A stretch of 37,752 bases of DNA from Clostridia bacterium (GCA_017501005.1 JAFVXT010000160.1:1-37752), one strand, 5' to 3'. Positions 15,742 through 25,188 are shown, counted from the stretch's first letter. The notes: generated from the sequence alone by a model not told the origin. Numbers and translations: made by a program.

Positions 15742-16494
15742 TCATCGCGCCGCCGTGAGAACGTAAGGGCCGTCGTTTGTGATGGCGACCGTATTCTCAT
15801 AGTGTGCCGAAAGGGAGCCGTCAGCGGTAACCACTGTCCAGTTGTCCTTCAAAACCCTGACCTCATAGGTGCCGATATTGATCATCGGCTCAATGGCCAG
15901 AGTCATGCCGGGATACAAGCGTATGCCGTGTCCCGCTCGACCGAAGTTCGGAACTTCGGGATCTTCATGCAACTGCATGCCGATTCCGTGCCCTACGTAT
16001 TTGCGAACAACACCGTAGCCCGCGTCCTCCGCCGTCTTCTGTGCGGCAGCGGAAATATCGCCGATACGGTTGCCGGGGAGCGCCACTTTGAGTGCCGCTT
16101 CAAAGCAAGCCTTCGTGACGGCGATCAGGCGGGCGGCTTCCCCGCTGACCGTCCCACAAGCAAAGGTCCGTGCGCTGTCTCCGTGGAAACCGCGGTAGAA
16201 TGCGCCGACGTCAACCTTGACGAGGTCGCCTTCCTCAATGAACCTTTTGGGGGACGGAATTCCGTGAATCACTTCCTGATTCAAGCTGATGCACGCACTG
16301 CCGGGAAAGCCGCCGTACCCGAGAAAGGACGGACGCGCGCCGCATTTTTCAATGTGTGCGCGGATCTTGCGGTCAAGCTCGGCTGTGGAGATGCCTGCGC
16401 GGACGTTTTCCTCGGCAACGAGGAGTGCCTCGGCCGTGATACGTCCCGCTTCTTTCATCAATGCCAACTGTTCGGAATTTTTCAGCGAGATCAT
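15742..16494 (-). CDS. map: Methionine aminopeptidase, type I
   Basis: The enzyme removes the initiator methionine from nascent proteins using a dinuclear metal centre. The 250-residue protein has the substrate histidine in NQEVIHGIPS, the first metal aspartate in KVDVGAFYRGFHGDSARTF, the histidine of VGHGIGMQLHEDPEVPNFG, and the glutamates of LAIEPMINIGT and the final ENTVAIT. It is a type Ia form without an N-terminal zinc extension. I start at ATG 16494, two bases past the adk stop (TGACTATG). An in-frame TTG two codons earlier is possible. No strong Shine-Dalgarno site is present, so coupling with adk is likely. Confidence 0.96.
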   Translation of the reverse strand: MISLKNSEQLALMKEAGRITAEALLVAEENVRAGISTAELDRKIRAHIEKCGARPSFLGYGGFPGSACISLNQEVIHGIPSPKRFIEEGDLVKVDVGAFYRGFHGDSARTFACGTVSGEAARLIAVTKACFEAALKVALPGNRIGDISAAAQKTAEDAGYGVVRKYVGHGIGMQLHEDPEVPNFGRAGHGIRLYPGMTLAIEPMINIGTYEVRVLKDNWTVVTADGSLSAHYENTVAITNDGPYVLTAAR

Positions 16495-16496
16495 AG

Positions 16497-17126
16497 TCAA
16501 ATACCCAGAGCAGCACGAACCAGTGCTGTTGTATCCTCCACTTTTTCCTGCCCTTCAACGATCTTCAGAATGCCTTTGGCCTCATAGAAGCTCTTCAGGG
16601 GCTCGGTGGTTTCGTGGTAGACTTTCAAACGACTTCTGACGACCTCCGGTGCATCGTCACGGCGGATGGTCAGCTCTTTACCGCATTTATCGCAGTGCTT
16701 TCCGTCTGCCGAGGGTTTGTACGCCGTATGGTAGGAGGCACCGCATTCGCAGACACGGCGGCCGCTCATGCGCTCAACGATTGCTTCGTCCGAGACCTCG
16801 ATACTGAGTACGACGTCAATTTTGATGCCCATACGGTCGAGTGCCTCTGCCTGAGGCACGGTACGGGGGAAGCCGTCGAGAATGTAGCCGTTTTCGCAAT
16901 CACTCTGCGCGAGACGCTCCTGAATGATGCCGATGACCACATCGTCGGGAACGAGGTTACCTGCATCGGTATAGGCCTTGGCGGCCATACCCATTTCGGT
17001 ACCCGTTCTGATGGCTTCTCTGATAATGGCGCCGGTGGAAATGGTGGGAATGCTTGCGCGCTCAGCCACCAATTCCGCCTGTGTTCCCTTTCCTGCGCCG
17101 GGAGCTCCCAAAAAGATAATCTTCAT
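16497..17126 (-). CDS. adk: Adenylate kinase, long form with zinc-type lid
   Basis: This cytoplasmic enzyme balances ATP, ADP and AMP. The 209-residue protein has the P-loop GAPGAGKGT (7-15), the AMP-site DGFPRT (84-89) and a long lid domain. The lid carries a zinc knuckle, but its first half reads RRVCECGASYH, with Cys126 and Cys128 one residue apart, where most zinc-type enzymes have CxxC. The second half, HCDKCG (Cys145, Cys148), is normal. The start at 17126 has only a weak GGGGG site. It lies between secY and map, the standard Firmicutes arrangement. Confidence 0.96.
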   Translation of the reverse strand: MKIIFLGAPGAGKGTQAELVAERASIPTISTGAIIREAIRTGTEMGMAAKAYTDAGNLVPDDVVIGIIQERLAQSDCENGYILDGFPRTVPQAEALDRMGIKIDVVLSIEVSDEAIVERMSGRRVCECGASYHTAYKPSADGKHCDKCGKELTIRRDDAPEVVRSRLKVYHETTEPLKSFYEAKGILKIVEGQEKVEDTTALVRAALGI

Positions 17127-17145
17127 GGTTCTCTACCCCCGCATC

Positions 17146-18609
17146 TTACGAAAGGAAGCCCTTATAGTTACGCATGGTCAGCTGAGCTTCAAGCTCACGT
17201 TCGGTTTCAATGGCAACACCGATGACGATCAGAAGCGACGTACCGCCGAAAGTGAAGGTGCTTGCGAAGTAGTTCACAGCACTGGCGAGTGCGGCGTCCT
17301 TGGTGACATAGGAGGAAGCCTTGAAGAACGGATCGAGAAGAGCCTCGATGACGGGCGAGATGACGAGGGGCTGCGCGATGATCGGCAGAACCGCGACGAT
17401 GCTGAGGAACAGCGCACCCATCAGCGTAACCTTGGAAAGGATCTTGGAAATGAACTCAGCGGTCGGTCTGCCCTGACGGATGCCGGGGATCATACCGCCG
17501 TTTTTCTTCAGATTGTTGGATACTTCAACGGGGTTGAAGGAAATCTGAATATAGAAGTATGCGAATGCGATGATCAGAACGAAGAGCAGAAGCGGATAGA
17601 ACCATCCGTTCGGCGAGAAGAACTTGTAAACACCGCTTGTCTGGCTTGTGCCGAGCATCATCATGATGGTGGCGGGCAGCGAGACGATGGAGGAAGCGAA
17701 GATGACAGGCATAACGCCCGACATATTGAGCTTCAGGGGGAGTTCACTGTTCTGGCCGCCGTACATCTTACGGCCGACCACGCGCTTTGCATACTGAATT
17801 TTGATCTTGCGCTCGGAGCCCGTGACAAAGATCGAGAAGACGGTCATTGCCAGGACGACGAACAAAATCAGCACTGCGAAGAAAATCGCGAGTGTGACGT
17901 AAAGACCGATGCTTGTGCCCTCACCGCCCGTATAGTTGGCGGCAAAGCCTGCAGTCGATGCACCCATATCCAGATTGCCGGTTGCGGTTTTGATCAGCTG
18001 ATACATCTTCATGACGAAGGAAGGAGCTGCCGCAATGATGTTGACAAACAGGATGAGCGAAATACCGTTACCGATGCCGCTCTCGTTGATCTTCTCTGCC
18101 AGCCACATGACGATGGCTGCACCTGCGCAGAAGCAGGTGACGATGACAAGACCGTAGAAGAAGGTCCAGCCTGCGCCCTTACCGGTAGCCGAAGCAATCA
18201 ACATACCGTTACGCTTCAGAAGCATGTAATAGCCGAAGCCGGTGATGATGGCCAGAATCACGGTAGCAACGCGAGTATGGCGGTTGATGATTTTCTTACC
18301 CTCTTCGCCGAGCTTTGCCAATCTTTCATAGTAAGGAAGGGCGACCGTCAAGAGCTGCATGACGATGGACGCGGTGATATAGGGCGAGATACCAAGAGCA
18401 AACAAGGTGGCCGTTCCCAGCGCACCGCCGGACAAGGTGTCCATGAATGCAAGAATCGTATCTCCGAACTGTGCATCGAAGTTAGAGGAATCGACAAAGG
18501 GAACGGGGATAACCGTACCGATTCTGTAGAGCACCAGAATCATGATGACGAACAGAAGCTTATTTCGGATTTCCTTAATTTTCCATGCGTTTCTTAAAGT
18601 CTGAAGCAT
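17146..18609 (-). CDS. secY: Protein translocase subunit SecY
   Basis: SecY forms the membrane channel for Sec-dependent secretion and membrane insertion. The 487-residue protein starts LQTLRNAWKIKEIRNKLLFV and shows about ten hydrophobic segments. Conserved landmarks include the plug-region start FGDTILAFMDTLSGGAL, LGISPYITASIVMQLL, and the cytoplasmic loops near RIKIQYAKRVVGRK-like sequence (KIKIQYAKRVVGRKMYGG) and GGMIPGIRQGRPTAEFI. It is about 45-55 residues longer than typical SecY, with extended loops near GNLDMGASTAGFAANYTGGE and before the last helix. The start codon shares its A with the TAA of rplO. GAGGTGG precedes it. Confidence 0.97.
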   Translation of the reverse strand: MLQTLRNAWKIKEIRNKLLFVIMILVLYRIGTVIPVPFVDSSNFDAQFGDTILAFMDTLSGGALGTATLFALGISPYITASIVMQLLTVALPYYERLAKLGEEGKKIINRHTRVATVILAIITGFGYYMLLKRNGMLIASATGKGAGWTFFYGLVIVTCFCAGAAIVMWLAEKINESGIGNGISLILFVNIIAAAPSFVMKMYQLIKTATGNLDMGASTAGFAANYTGGEGTSIGLYVTLAIFFAVLILFVVLAMTVFSIFVTGSERKIKIQYAKRVVGRKMYGGQNSELPLKLNMSGVMPVIFASSIVSLPATIMMMLGTSQTSGVYKFFSPNGWFYPLLLFVLIIAFAYFYIQISFNPVEVSNNLKKNGGMIPGIRQGRPTAEFISKILSKVTLMGALFLSIVAVLPIIAQPLVISPVIEALLDPFFKASSYVTKDAALASAVNYFASTFTFGGTSLLIVIGVAIETERELEAQLTMRNYKGFLS

Positions 18610-19049
18610 TATACCACCTCAGTCTTTCCACCTGCTGCTTCGATCTTTGCCTTGGCGCTTTCAGAGAAAGCTGCTGCCATCACAGTAAGTTTTTTAGTGA
18701 TTTCACCTCTGCCGAGGACCTTGACACCGTCAAGCACGCGGCTGATGATGCCTGCCTCAAGAAGAGCGGTTTCGTCGACTACCGTGTTATCGTCAAATAC
18801 GTTCAGAGCGGAAAGATTGACAACGACGTAGGTCTTGCCAAAACGATTGTAGAAGCCTCTCTTCGGGAGTCTTCTGTAAAGCGGAAGCTGGCCGCCCTCA
18901 AAGCCGGGACGAACGCCGCCGCCCGAACGGGCGTTCTGGCCCTTGTGGCCCTTGCCCGCCGTTTTTCCGTTACCGGAACCGGGTCCTCTGCCTTTGCGGA
19001 AGTTGCTCTTGACCGAGCCTTCTGCCGGCGAAAGTTCATGAAGTTCCAT
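18609..19049 (-). CDS. rplO: 50S ribosomal protein L15
   Basis: L15 assembles early onto 23S rRNA near the peptidyl-transferase region. The 146-residue protein starts [20 protein letters not shown] and has the glycine-rich basic tail typical of L15 ([20 protein letters not shown]). The globular half includes [29 protein letters not shown] site precedes the ATG. Its TAA overlaps the start of secY by one base, so secY translation is probably coupled to it. Confidence 0.98.
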   Translation of the reverse strand: MELHELSPAEGSVKSNFRKGRGPGSGNGKTAGKGHKGQNARSGGGVRPGFEGGQLPLYRRLPKRGFYNRFGKTYVVVNLSALNVFDDNTVVDETALLEAGIISRVLDGVKVLGRGEITKKLTVMAAAFSESAKAKIEAAGGKTEVV

Positions 19050-19078
19050 GTGTTTTCCTCCTTCAATCCAAATTCCGA

Positions 19079-19258
19079 TTAAACGGTTTCAACTTTGACC
19101 AGGTGGCTGAGAACTCTGATCTTGCCTGCGAGGACGGCGTCGTTTGCGTGAACAACGCTGTCACCGATCTTGACAAGACCGAGCGACTTTGCAGTCGCCT
19201 TCTGGTTCGGTTTTGCACCGATCAAGCTTTTTGCTAATACTACTTTAACTTGTTCCAT
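19079..19258 (-). CDS. rpmD: 50S ribosomal protein L30
   Basis: L30 is a small large-subunit protein. The 59-residue product [20 protein letters not shown] continues [20 protein letters not shown] and covers the whole family. Two adjacent ATG codons exist (19261 and 19258). I chose 19258 because GAGGAGGAGC gives about six bases of spacing to it and only three to the other. Any longer reading upstream would run through rpsE in another frame. It lies between rpsE and rplO as expected. Confidence 0.96.
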   Translation of the reverse strand: MEQVKVVLAKSLIGAKPNQKATAKSLGLVKIGDSVVHANDAVLAGKIRVLSHLVKVETV

Positions 19259-19269
19259 CATGCTCCTCC

Positions 19270-19770
19270 TCACTTCACACGATCGGGGCTGATGCCGCGG
19301 ATCTCTGCAACTTCCTGCAGAGTACGCAGAGCCTTGAGGCCCTCGAAGGTCGCCTTGACGACGTTGGTGGGGTTGTTGGAACGGAGGCACTTTGCACGGA
19401 TGTTCTTGATACCAGCAAGCTCGAGAACGTCACGGACAGCACCGCCGGCGATGATACCGGTACCGGGTGCGGCAGGCTTCAAAAGAACCTTACCTGCGCC
19501 GAATTCACCGATAATTTCATGAGGAATGGTTTCTCCATTGAGCGAAACCTCAATGAGATTCTTTTTGGCGTCTTCAATTCCTTTGCGGATGGCATCCGGA
19601 ACTTCAGCAGCTTTTCCGAGACCGAAGCCGACGTGACCGTTTTCGTCACCGACTACCATGATGGCAGCGAAGCGAGCGATACGGCCGCCCTTTACAGTCT
19701 TGGAAACACGGTTGAGAACGACAAGCTTTTCTTTGAGATCAAGCGTTGCCGCGTCAATAATCTTTGCCAT
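19270..19770 (-). CDS. rpsE: 30S ribosomal protein S5
   Basis: S5 is at the mRNA entry site and contributes to decoding fidelity and helicase activity. The 166-residue protein has the N-terminal double-stranded RNA-binding fold ([40 protein letters not shown]). The C-terminal S5 fold has [20 protein letters not shown] and [26 protein letters not shown] lies before the ATG. The length is normal. It follows rplR after a 57-base spacer that contains a 7-bp hairpin, TTTCAAA (19793-19799) with TTTGAAA (19804-19810). Confidence 0.98.
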   Translation of the reverse strand: MAKIIDAATLDLKEKLVVLNRVSKTVKGGRIARFAAIMVVGDENGHVGFGLGKAAEVPDAIRKGIEDAKKNLIEVSLNGETIPHEIIGEFGAGKVLLKPAAPGTGIIAGGAVRDVLELAGIKNIRAKCLRSNNPTNVVKATFEGLKALRTLQEVAEIRGISPDRVK

Positions 19771-19827
19771 GTTTTTTCTCCTTAAATCAATCTTTCAAAT
19801 TGCTTTGAAATAGTGTACAAACCGGAA

Positions 19828-20187
19828 TCAGAACTGCAAGCCGCCTTCGCGTGCGCCTGCAGCAAGTTCCGATACACGCCCGTGATAAATATAGCCGCCG
19901 CGGTCAAATACGACTGCGGAAATGCCCTTCTCAAGCGCTCTCTTTGCGATGAGCTCGCCAACCTTCTTGGCTGCTTCCTTATTGGAGCCCTTGCCTTCGA
20001 AGGATGCTTCGTAACTGTTCGCGGAAACGAGGGTTACACGTGCATCATCATCAATGATCTGCGCGCTGATGTGTGCATTGGAACGATACACAGCAAGACG
20101 GGGACGAGCCGCGGTGCCTGCCACCTTGGCGCGCACTCTCTTATGTCTCTTAAGACGCTGTGCGTTACTATCTGTTCTCTTAACCAT
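19828..20187 (-). CDS. rplR: 50S ribosomal protein L18
   Basis: L18 binds 5S rRNA and links it to the large subunit. The 119-residue sequence has a basic N-terminus ([20 protein letters not shown]) followed by [20 protein letters not shown]. The core [20 protein letters not shown] leads to the conserved end [20 protein letters not shown] and [15 protein letters not shown] precedes the ATG. Position after rplF and before rpsE matches the spc order. Confidence 0.98.
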   Translation of the reverse strand: MVKRTDSNAQRLKRHKRVRAKVAGTAARPRLAVYRSNAHISAQIIDDDARVTLVSANSYEASFEGKGSNKEAAKKVGELIAKRALEKGISAVVFDRGGYIYHGRVSELAAGAREGGLQF

Positions 20188-20204
20188 TGCGTTAACTCCT
20201 TTCC

Positions 20205-20744
20205 TTATTTACCGGTCTTTCCGGCCTTACGGCGGATCTTTTCACCCGCGTACTTCACGCCCTTGCCGAGGTACGGCTCGGGAGGTCTCTTCTCGCGGAT
20301 CTGAGCGGCGATTTCGCCGACGACCTGCTTGTCAATACCCTTGACGATGATCGTGGTGTTATCGGGCAGCTCAAAGGTGATGCCGTTTTCTTCTTCAAAG
20401 TAGATGGGGTGGGAGTAACCCAGGCTGAGGACCAGCTGCTTACCCTTCTTCTCTGCCTTGTAACCGACACCGACGATCTCGAGCTTCTTAGCGTAGCCCT
20501 CGGTGACACCGATGACCATGTTCGACAGAAGCGTGCGGGTGAGGCCGTGGAGTGCGCGGTTTTCCTTTTCATCGTTCGGACGGGTGACGGTGAGCGTCTC
20601 GCCCTCCAGTGCGATCTTCATCTCAGGCTTGAAGGTCTGGGTAAGAGTACCGAGCTTGCCCTTGACGGTGACAGTGTTCGAAGCGTCAACCGTAACGGTG
20701 ACACCTGCGGGAACAGTAATGGGGGCTCTACCAATTCTTGACAT
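20205..20744 (-). CDS. rplF: 50S ribosomal protein L6
   Basis: L6 lies near the sarcin-ricin loop and supports elongation-factor binding. The 179-residue protein begins [20 protein letters not shown] and has the two L6 repeat domains. The second ends with the signature [20 protein letters not shown], followed by a lysine-rich tail. A GGAGG site lies before the ATG. It stands 17 bases after the rpsH stop, in normal spc order. Confidence 0.98.
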   Translation of the reverse strand: MSRIGRAPITVPAGVTVTVDASNTVTVKGKLGTLTQTFKPEMKIALEGETLTVTRPNDEKENRALHGLTRTLLSNMVIGVTEGYAKKLEIVGVGYKAEKKGKQLVLSLGYSHPIYFEEENGITFELPDNTTIIVKGIDKQVVGEIAAQIREKRPPEPYLGKGVKYAGEKIRRKAGKTGK

Positions 20745-20761
20745 ATCTTTCTACCTCCCGC

Positions 20762-21160
20762 TTACCAGACAAAGGCGAGAACTTCGCCGCCGACGTTGGC
20801 GCGGCGAGCGTCTTTGTCGGTCATAATGCCTTTAGATGTGGAAATGATGGCGATGCCGAGGCCGTTCATGACGCGGGGCATATCCTCGCAATTGGTGTAG
20901 ATACGCAGACCGGGCTTGGAAACGCGGCGAAGACCGTGAATGACCTTCTGCTTGCCCTGTGCATACTTGAGGGCGATGCGGATGATGCCCTGCTTACCGT
21001 CCTCTACGACCTGATAGCTCTTGATATAGCCTTCGTTCAAAAGGATGTCGGCGATTGCCTTCTTCATGTTGGATGCCGGAATGTCAACAGTATCGTGCTT
21101 TGCATCGTTTGCATTTCTGATTCTGGTGAGCATATCAGCGATAACGTCTGAAATTTGCAT
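20762..21160 (-). CDS. rpsH: 30S ribosomal protein S8
   Basis: S8 binds the central domain of 16S rRNA and in E. coli represses the spc operon. The 132-residue protein starts [20 protein letters not shown] and has the C-terminal hallmark [20 protein letters not shown], followed by [18 protein letters not shown] precedes the ATG. The spacer to rpsZ is 114 bases, longer than neighbours, with a GC-rich hairpin. Confidence 0.98.
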   Translation of the reverse strand: MQISDVIADMLTRIRNANDAKHDTVDIPASNMKKAIADILLNEGYIKSYQVVEDGKQGIIRIALKYAQGKQKVIHGLRRVSKPGLRIYTNCEDMPRVMNGLGIAIISTSKGIMTDKDARRANVGGEVLAFVW

Positions 21161-21197
21161 GTTTTTATCCTCCTAATGCAAGTTCAATTTTCTTGCT

Positions 21198-21216
21198 GCC
21201 GCGCTCTTGGCGCGGC
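21198..21216 (-). other. GC-rich hairpin in the S14-S8 spacer
   Basis: GCCGCGC (21198-21204) pairs with GCGCGGC (21210-21216) around TCTTG. No T-run follows. It lies in the 114-base spacer upstream of rpsH and could be a processing or regulatory element. Confidence 0.45.
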
Positions 21217-21274
21217 GGCTGATTGGTGGTAAAAGCATTTCGCTTTCCTGCCAATAGATGAGAGAATAGTGAGT

Positions 21275-21460
21275 TTACCAGCTTGCCTTTCTGACACCCG
21301 GGATCTCGCCCTTGTATGCGAGCTCGCGGAAGCAGATGCGGCAGATGCCGTACTTACGCATATAAGCGTGGGGTCTTCCGCAGATCTTGCAACGGGTGTA
21401 AGCGCGCGTGGAGAACTTAGGGGTTCTCTGCTGCTTCAAAACCATGGATTTCTTTGCCAT
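21275..21460 (-). CDS. rpsZ: 30S ribosomal protein S14, zinc type
   Basis: S14 belongs to the small-subunit head near the A site. The 61-residue length and the four cysteines Cys24, Cys27, Cys40 and Cys43 ([20 protein letters not shown]) define the short zinc-binding form rather than the 89-100-residue zinc-free form. The C-terminus [18 protein letters not shown] is typical. GGAGG lies upstream of the ATG. It lies between rplE and rpsH as usual. Confidence 0.98.
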   Translation of the reverse strand: MAKKSMVLKQQRTPKFSTRAYTRCKICGRPHAYMRKYGICRICFRELAYKGEIPGVRKASW

Positions 21461-21474
21461 GTTGCTCTTCCTCC

Positions 21475-22014
21475 TTATTTCGCAAAGGGAGCGCCCATCA
21501 GCGTGAGCAGCTCTTTTGCTTCTTCGTCGGTTTGCGCGGTCGTGACAAAGACGATGTCCATGCCGCGGATCTTCTCAACTTTGTCGTATTCGATTTCAGG
21601 GAAAATCAACTGCTCCTTCAAGCCGAGGGCATAGTTGCCGCGGCCGTCGAACGCGTTCGGATTGATACCCTTGAAGTCGCGGACACGGGGAAGCGCGAAG
21701 CTGAAAAGTCTATCCATGAATTCATACATTCTGTCGCCGCGAAGGGTAACCTTTGCGCCGATCTTCATGCCTTCTCTGAGCTTGAAGTTTGCGACAGACT
21801 TCTTTGCGTAGGTGGGAACTGCTCTCTGACCTGCGATCAGGGTGAGCTCCTCAATGATCGAATCGATCACCTTGGCGTTGTCCTTGGCATCGCCTGCACC
21901 AACGTTGATGACGATCTTATCGAACTTCGGAATCTGCATGGGGCTCTTGTAAGCGAACTTGCTCATCAGAGCGGGGGCAACTTCCGATACGTATTTATCC
22001 TTAAATCTTGCCAT
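21475..22014 (-). CDS. rplE: 50S ribosomal protein L5
   Basis: L5 anchors 5S rRNA and contacts P-site tRNA. The 179-residue protein has [20 protein letters not shown] near residue 35, followed by [20 protein letters not shown] and [20 protein letters not shown]. The end [20 protein letters not shown] is typical of the family. GGGAGG precedes the ATG at 22014. It follows rplX by 15 bases. Confidence 0.98.
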   Translation of the reverse strand: MARFKDKYVSEVAPALMSKFAYKSPMQIPKFDKIVINVGAGDAKDNAKVIDSIIEELTLIAGQRAVPTYAKKSVANFKLREGMKIGAKVTLRGDRMYEFMDRLFSFALPRVRDFKGINPNAFDGRGNYALGLKEQLIFPEIEYDKVEKIRGMDIVFVTTAQTDEEAKELLTLMGAPFAK

Positions 22015-22029
22015 GTTCTCTTACCTCCC

Positions 22030-22356
22030 TTACAGACTCTTGCCGCACTTCACGCAAACGCGGGTCTTGATCTTCTTGCCGTTTTCTTCGGTGACAACGG
22101 TCTTGGTGCGGCGGGGAGCGTCGCACTTGTCGCAGTACAGAAGAACCTTGGACGCATAGATCGCACCTTCGGTTTTCACGATGGAGCTGACCTCGCCCTG
22201 CTTGCGGGCCTTGTTATGCTTGGAAACGACGTGGACGCCCTCGACAATGACCTTGCCCTCGGCGGGAGCGGTTGCGATAACCTTACCCTTCTTGCCCTTA
22301 TCGTTACCGGAGATAACCACAACGGTATCGTCTTTTTTAATATGAAGATGTGCCAT
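22030..22356 (-). CDS. rplX: 50S ribosomal protein L24
   Basis: L24 initiates large-subunit assembly. The 108-residue protein has the KOW motif (KKDDTVVVISGNDKGKKGKV) followed by VIVEGVHVVSKHNKARKQGE. The C-terminal part carries four cysteines in two pairs, CDKC and CVKC, a probable zinc ribbon seen in some Clostridia. AGGAGG lies before the ATG. It is 12 bases from the rplN stop and shows normal gene order. Confidence 0.98.
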   Translation of the reverse strand: MAHLHIKKDDTVVVISGNDKGKKGKVIATAPAEGKVIVEGVHVVSKHNKARKQGEVSSIVKTEGAIYASKVLLYCDKCDAPRRTKTVVTEENGKKIKTRVCVKCGKSL

Positions 22357-22368
22357 TGCTCTACCTCC

Positions 22369-22737
22369 TTACAGAACCTCGGGAGCGAGGGAGAGGATCT
22401 TGGTGAAGTCCTTTTCACGAAGCTCTCTTGCTACCGGGCCAAAAATACGTGTACCCTTAGGGGTATTGTCTTCCTTGATGACAACTGCTGCGTTCTCATC
22501 AAACTTGATATAAGAACCGTCTGCGCGGCGAAGGCCCTTGACGCTTCTTACAACAACCGCTTTGACAACGTCGCCCTTTTTCACAACGCCACCGGGCGCT
22601 GCCTTTTTGACGGCTGCCACAACGATATCGCCGATGTTGGCGTAACGGCGGCCGGAGCCACCGAGTACGCGGATGCACATGATTTCCTTGGCACCCGTAT
22701 TATCGGCAACTTTCATAAGTGTCTGTTGCTGAATCAC
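22369..22737 (-). CDS. rplN: 50S ribosomal protein L14
   Basis: L14 lies at the subunit interface and forms bridges to 16S rRNA. The 122-residue sequence opens [20 protein letters not shown] and has [20 protein letters not shown] and [20 protein letters not shown], all family landmarks. GGAGG precedes the ATG at 22737. The spacer to rpsQ is 63 bases. Confidence 0.98.
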   Translation of the reverse strand: MIQQQTLMKVADNTGAKEIMCIRVLGGSGRRYANIGDIVVAAVKKAAPGGVVKKGDVVKAVVVRSVKGLRRADGSYIKFDENAAVVIKEDNTPKGTRIFGPVARELREKDFTKILSLAPEVL

Positions 22738-22800
22738 TGATAGTTTCCTCCTTATTTCGGTAAGCGTTTGACCTACCTACTTGATTCATATGAAACTCGA

Positions 22801-23064
22801 TTATTTTGCTTTCTCCAGGATTTCGACGAGGCGCCATCTCTTGGTCTTGGAAAGCGGTCTGGTCTCGGTGACCGAAACCTTATCGCCGATGCTGCACTCA
22901 CCCTTTTCATCGTGCACGTGAATTTTCACGGTGCGCTTGATGATCTTGCCGTACTTGGGGTGAGGAACGTTGTCCTCGATGGCAACGACAACGGTCTTCT
23001 GCATTTTGTCGCTGACGACCTTGCCGACACGGACTCTTCTCATTTTCTTACGCTCTACGCTCAT
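22801..23064 (-). CDS. rpsQ: 30S ribosomal protein S17
   Basis: S17 is an early-assembling small-subunit protein with an OB-fold. The 87-residue protein has [20 protein letters not shown], followed by [20 protein letters not shown] and [20 protein letters not shown], a full-length match. GGAGG lies upstream of the ATG. It is in normal order after rpmC, 14 bases away. Confidence 0.98.
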   Translation of the reverse strand: MSVERKKMRRVRVGKVVSDKMQKTVVVAIEDNVPHPKYGKIIKRTVKIHVHDEKGECSIGDKVSVTETRPLSKTKRWRLVEILEKAK

Positions 23065-23078
23065 GTTGCTTTACCTCC

Positions 23079-23267
23079 TTACGCATTCTTCTCGCGCAAA
23101 ACAGTCATCACACGAGCGATGTCGTGCTTCACGTCACCGATTTTGTGAGGATTGTCAAGCTGGTTAATGGCATGCTGAAAGCGGAGATTGAAAAGCTCGC
23201 GCTTGAGTTCAGTCAGCTTGCTTTCAAGCTGCTCTACGCTCATTTCTCTGAGTTCTTTTGCTTTCAC
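23079..23267 (-). CDS. rpmC: 50S ribosomal protein L29
   Basis: L29 lies at the polypeptide exit tunnel beside L23. The 62-residue two-helix protein begins [20 protein letters not shown] and has [20 protein letters not shown], then a [19 protein letters not shown] tail, as in Firmicutes. GAGG lies within the end of rplP upstream. The stop of rplP is only three bases from the ATG, suggesting coupling. Confidence 0.98.
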   Translation of the reverse strand: MKAKELREMSVEQLESKLTELKRELFNLRFQHAINQLDNPHKIGDVKHDIARVMTVLREKNA

Positions 23268-23270
23268 GGC

Positions 23271-23699
23271 TTATACCTCCTCTGCTTGCTGCTCCTCGCG
23301 AGCGACGAACTTACACTTGATAGGAAGTTTGTGCATCGCAAGACGCATTGCTTCTTTTGCAATTTCCTCGGAAACGCCGTCCATCTCGAAGAGAACGCGT
23401 CCGGGCTTAACAACGGCAACCCAATACTCGGGCGAGCCCTTACCGGAACCCATTCGAGTTTCGGCAGGCTTTTCGGTGATCGGCTTGTCGGGGAAGATCT
23501 TGATCCAGACCTGACCGCCGCGGCGGATATATCTGGTCATTGCGATACGGGCAGCCTCGATCTGGTTGCTGGTGATCCAAGCGGGCTCAAGTGCAACCAA
23601 GCCGTAGGTGCCGTTCGTGATTTGGTTACCACGGGAAGCTTTACCGGTCAGTCTTCCGCGCTGAACACGGCGGTACTTCACTCTCTTAGGCATCAACAT
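23271..23699 (-). CDS. rplP: 50S ribosomal protein L16
   Basis: L16 helps position A-site tRNA. The 142-residue protein starts [20 protein letters not shown] and contains [20 protein letters not shown] and [20 protein letters not shown], the L16 core. I start at ATG 23699 because GGGAGG is nine bases away; the second ATG (23693) is farther off, and MLMPKR starts are common in Clostridia. It is two bases from the rpsC stop. Confidence 0.98.
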   Translation of the reverse strand: MLMPKRVKYRRVQRGRLTGKASRGNQITNGTYGLVALEPAWITSNQIEAARIAMTRYIRRGGQVWIKIFPDKPITEKPAETRMGSGKGSPEYWVAVVKPGRVLFEMDGVSEEIAKEAMRLAMHKLPIKCKFVAREEQQAEEV

Positions 23700-23701
23700 G
23701 A

Positions 23702-24472
23702 TTAGCGGCCTCCCTCTGTTCTTCTTTCGTTACGGTGAAAATCACGGCGAGGTGCGCGTCCGTCGCGGTTGTCGCGGCGGTTGTTGTCACCGTTGCGGCG
23801 AGGACGGCGCTCGTTGCGCTCACGGGGAGCTGCGTTGCCGTTGTCGTTCAGGATCTCACCCTTGTAGATCCAGACCTTGATACCGATCTTACCGTAGGTG
23901 GTATTTGCTTCATAGAAGCCGTAATCGATGTCAGCTCTGATGGTTTGCAGCGGAATCGTACCGTCATGGTAATGCTCGGTACGAGCGATCTCGGCACCGC
24001 CCAAGCGGCCGCCGCAGGAGATCTTGATACCCTTTGCGCCAAGGCGCATGGTTCTGCCGATGGCCAATTTCATGGCACGGCGGAATGCAACTCTTCTTTC
24101 GAGCTGAGAAGCGATGCTTTCAGCAACGAGCTGTGCGTTCAGGTCAGCGTTCTTGATCTCAACGACGTTGACGATCACGCTCTTGCCCGTCATAGCCTCG
24201 AGCTCGTTCTTGAGTGCTTCAATGGCTGCACCCTTCTGGCCGATGACCATACCGGGCTTTGCGCAGTGAATGAAGACACGGACGCGAGCGCGGTCGCGCT
24301 CGATTTCGATTTTGGGTACGCCGGCACCCTGCAGCTTGTTCTTCAGATACTTTCTGATCTGATAGTCGGATACCAACGTATCACCGAATTCATGGTCACC
24401 CACAAACCATCTGGAATCCCAGGGCTTGATGACGCCAACGCGAAGACCATGAGGATTTACCTTCTGTCCCAT
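23702..24472 (-). CDS. rpsC: 30S ribosomal protein S3 with charged C-terminal tail
   Basis: S3 lines the mRNA entry channel. The 256-residue protein has the start [20 protein letters not shown], a KH domain with [20 protein letters not shown], and the S3 C-domain containing [20 protein letters not shown] and [20 protein letters not shown]. About 40 residues rich in Arg, Asn and Glu form an extra disordered tail, making it longer than the roughly 220 residues of Bacillus S3. AGGTAGG precedes the ATG. It overlaps nothing and follows rplV by four bases. Confidence 0.98.
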   Translation of the reverse strand: MGQKVNPHGLRVGVIKPWDSRWFVGDHEFGDTLVSDYQIRKYLKNKLQGAGVPKIEIERDRARVRVFIHCAKPGMVIGQKGAAIEALKNELEAMTGKSVIVNVVEIKNADLNAQLVAESIASQLERRVAFRRAMKLAIGRTMRLGAKGIKISCGGRLGGAEIARTEHYHDGTIPLQTIRADIDYGFYEANTTYGKIGIKVWIYKGEILNDNGNAAPRERNERRPRRNGDNNRRDNRDGRAPRRDFHRNERRTEGGR

Positions 24473-24476
24473 AGTG

Positions 24477-24830
24477 TCAGCCTACCTCCTTCTCCGAATT
24501 TTTTTCTTTGACCGCCAGCGTTACGTGGCTTGTTCTCTTCAGGATTCTGTATGCTCTGCCTTGTGCACGGGGCTGGACACGCTTCAGCGTGGGGCCGGGG
24601 CAAACAAAGCATTCGGAAACGTAAAGATTGGTCGTATCCATATGGAAATTGTGTTCTGCGTTCGCTACCGCGCTTTTCAATAGCTTGGTCAGATATTCGG
24701 ACGCGCTTTTCGGCGTATTCTTCAGAATCGCCATTGCCGTCTCGGTGTCCTTGCCTCTGATGAGGTCGAGAACGATCTTAACCTTGCGCGGAGAGATTCT
24801 CGCGTATTTAAGATATGCCTTTGCTTCCAT
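24477..24830 (-). CDS. rplV: 50S ribosomal protein L22
   Basis: L22 lines the peptide exit tunnel. The 117-residue sequence starts [20 protein letters not shown] and contains [20 protein letters not shown]. The tunnel hairpin region follows ([20 protein letters not shown] and [17 protein letters not shown]). The length is close to the family norm. GGAGG precedes the ATG by about ten bases. It lies between rpsS and rpsC. Confidence 0.98.
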   Translation of the reverse strand: MEAKAYLKYARISPRKVKIVLDLIRGKDTETAMAILKNTPKSASEYLTKLLKSAVANAEHNFHMDTTNLYVSECFVCPGPTLKRVQPRAQGRAYRILKRTSHVTLAVKEKNSEKEVG

Positions 24831-24872
24831 AGTTCAGGCGTTGCCTCCTCTCGCAATTTTGCGATTCATTCA

Positions 24873-25154
24873 TTATTTACCGTTATTGGACGTTTTGGAT
24901 CCCGCGTGGCCCTTGAAGGTGCGGGTGGGTGCGAATTCACCGAGCTTGTGACCGACCATATCTTCGGTAACGTACACCGGTACATGCTTTCTGCCATCGT
25001 GGACAGCAATCGTATGACCGACGAATTCAGGGAAGATAGTCGATGCACGAGACCAGGTCTTCAGCACCTTTTTTTCGCCTTTATCATTCATAGCAACCAC
25101 ACGGTCGAAAAGCTTCTTTTCAACGTAGGGTGCTTTTTTCAGGCTTCTGCTCAT
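24873..25154 (-). CDS. rpsS: 30S ribosomal protein S19
   Basis: S19 sits in the small-subunit head and binds S13. The 93-residue protein starts [20 protein letters not shown] and has the conserved [20 protein letters not shown] and [20 protein letters not shown], then a [10 protein letters not shown] tail. AAGGAGG precedes the ATG. Position between rplB and rplV matches the S10 operon order. Confidence 0.98.
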   Translation of the reverse strand: MSRSLKKAPYVEKKLFDRVVAMNDKGEKKVLKTWSRASTIFPEFVGHTIAVHDGRKHVPVYVTEDMVGHKLGEFAPTRTFKGHAGSKTSNNGK

Positions 25155-25188
25155 GTTTTAGTGCCTCCTTCTCAATATCTCGGCAACA

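Noticed and set aside
16978-18597. Long plus-strand open frame (539 codons) opposite secY
   Set aside because: It is antisense to secY and adk, which have full family matches, and its residues are rich in Asp, His and Arg as expected for the reverse reading of hydrophobic codons.
21454-22740. Plus-strand open frame of 428 codons
   Set aside because: It lies opposite rplE, rplX and rplN, has no ribosome site, and shows no recognisable domain; it is a high-GC shadow.
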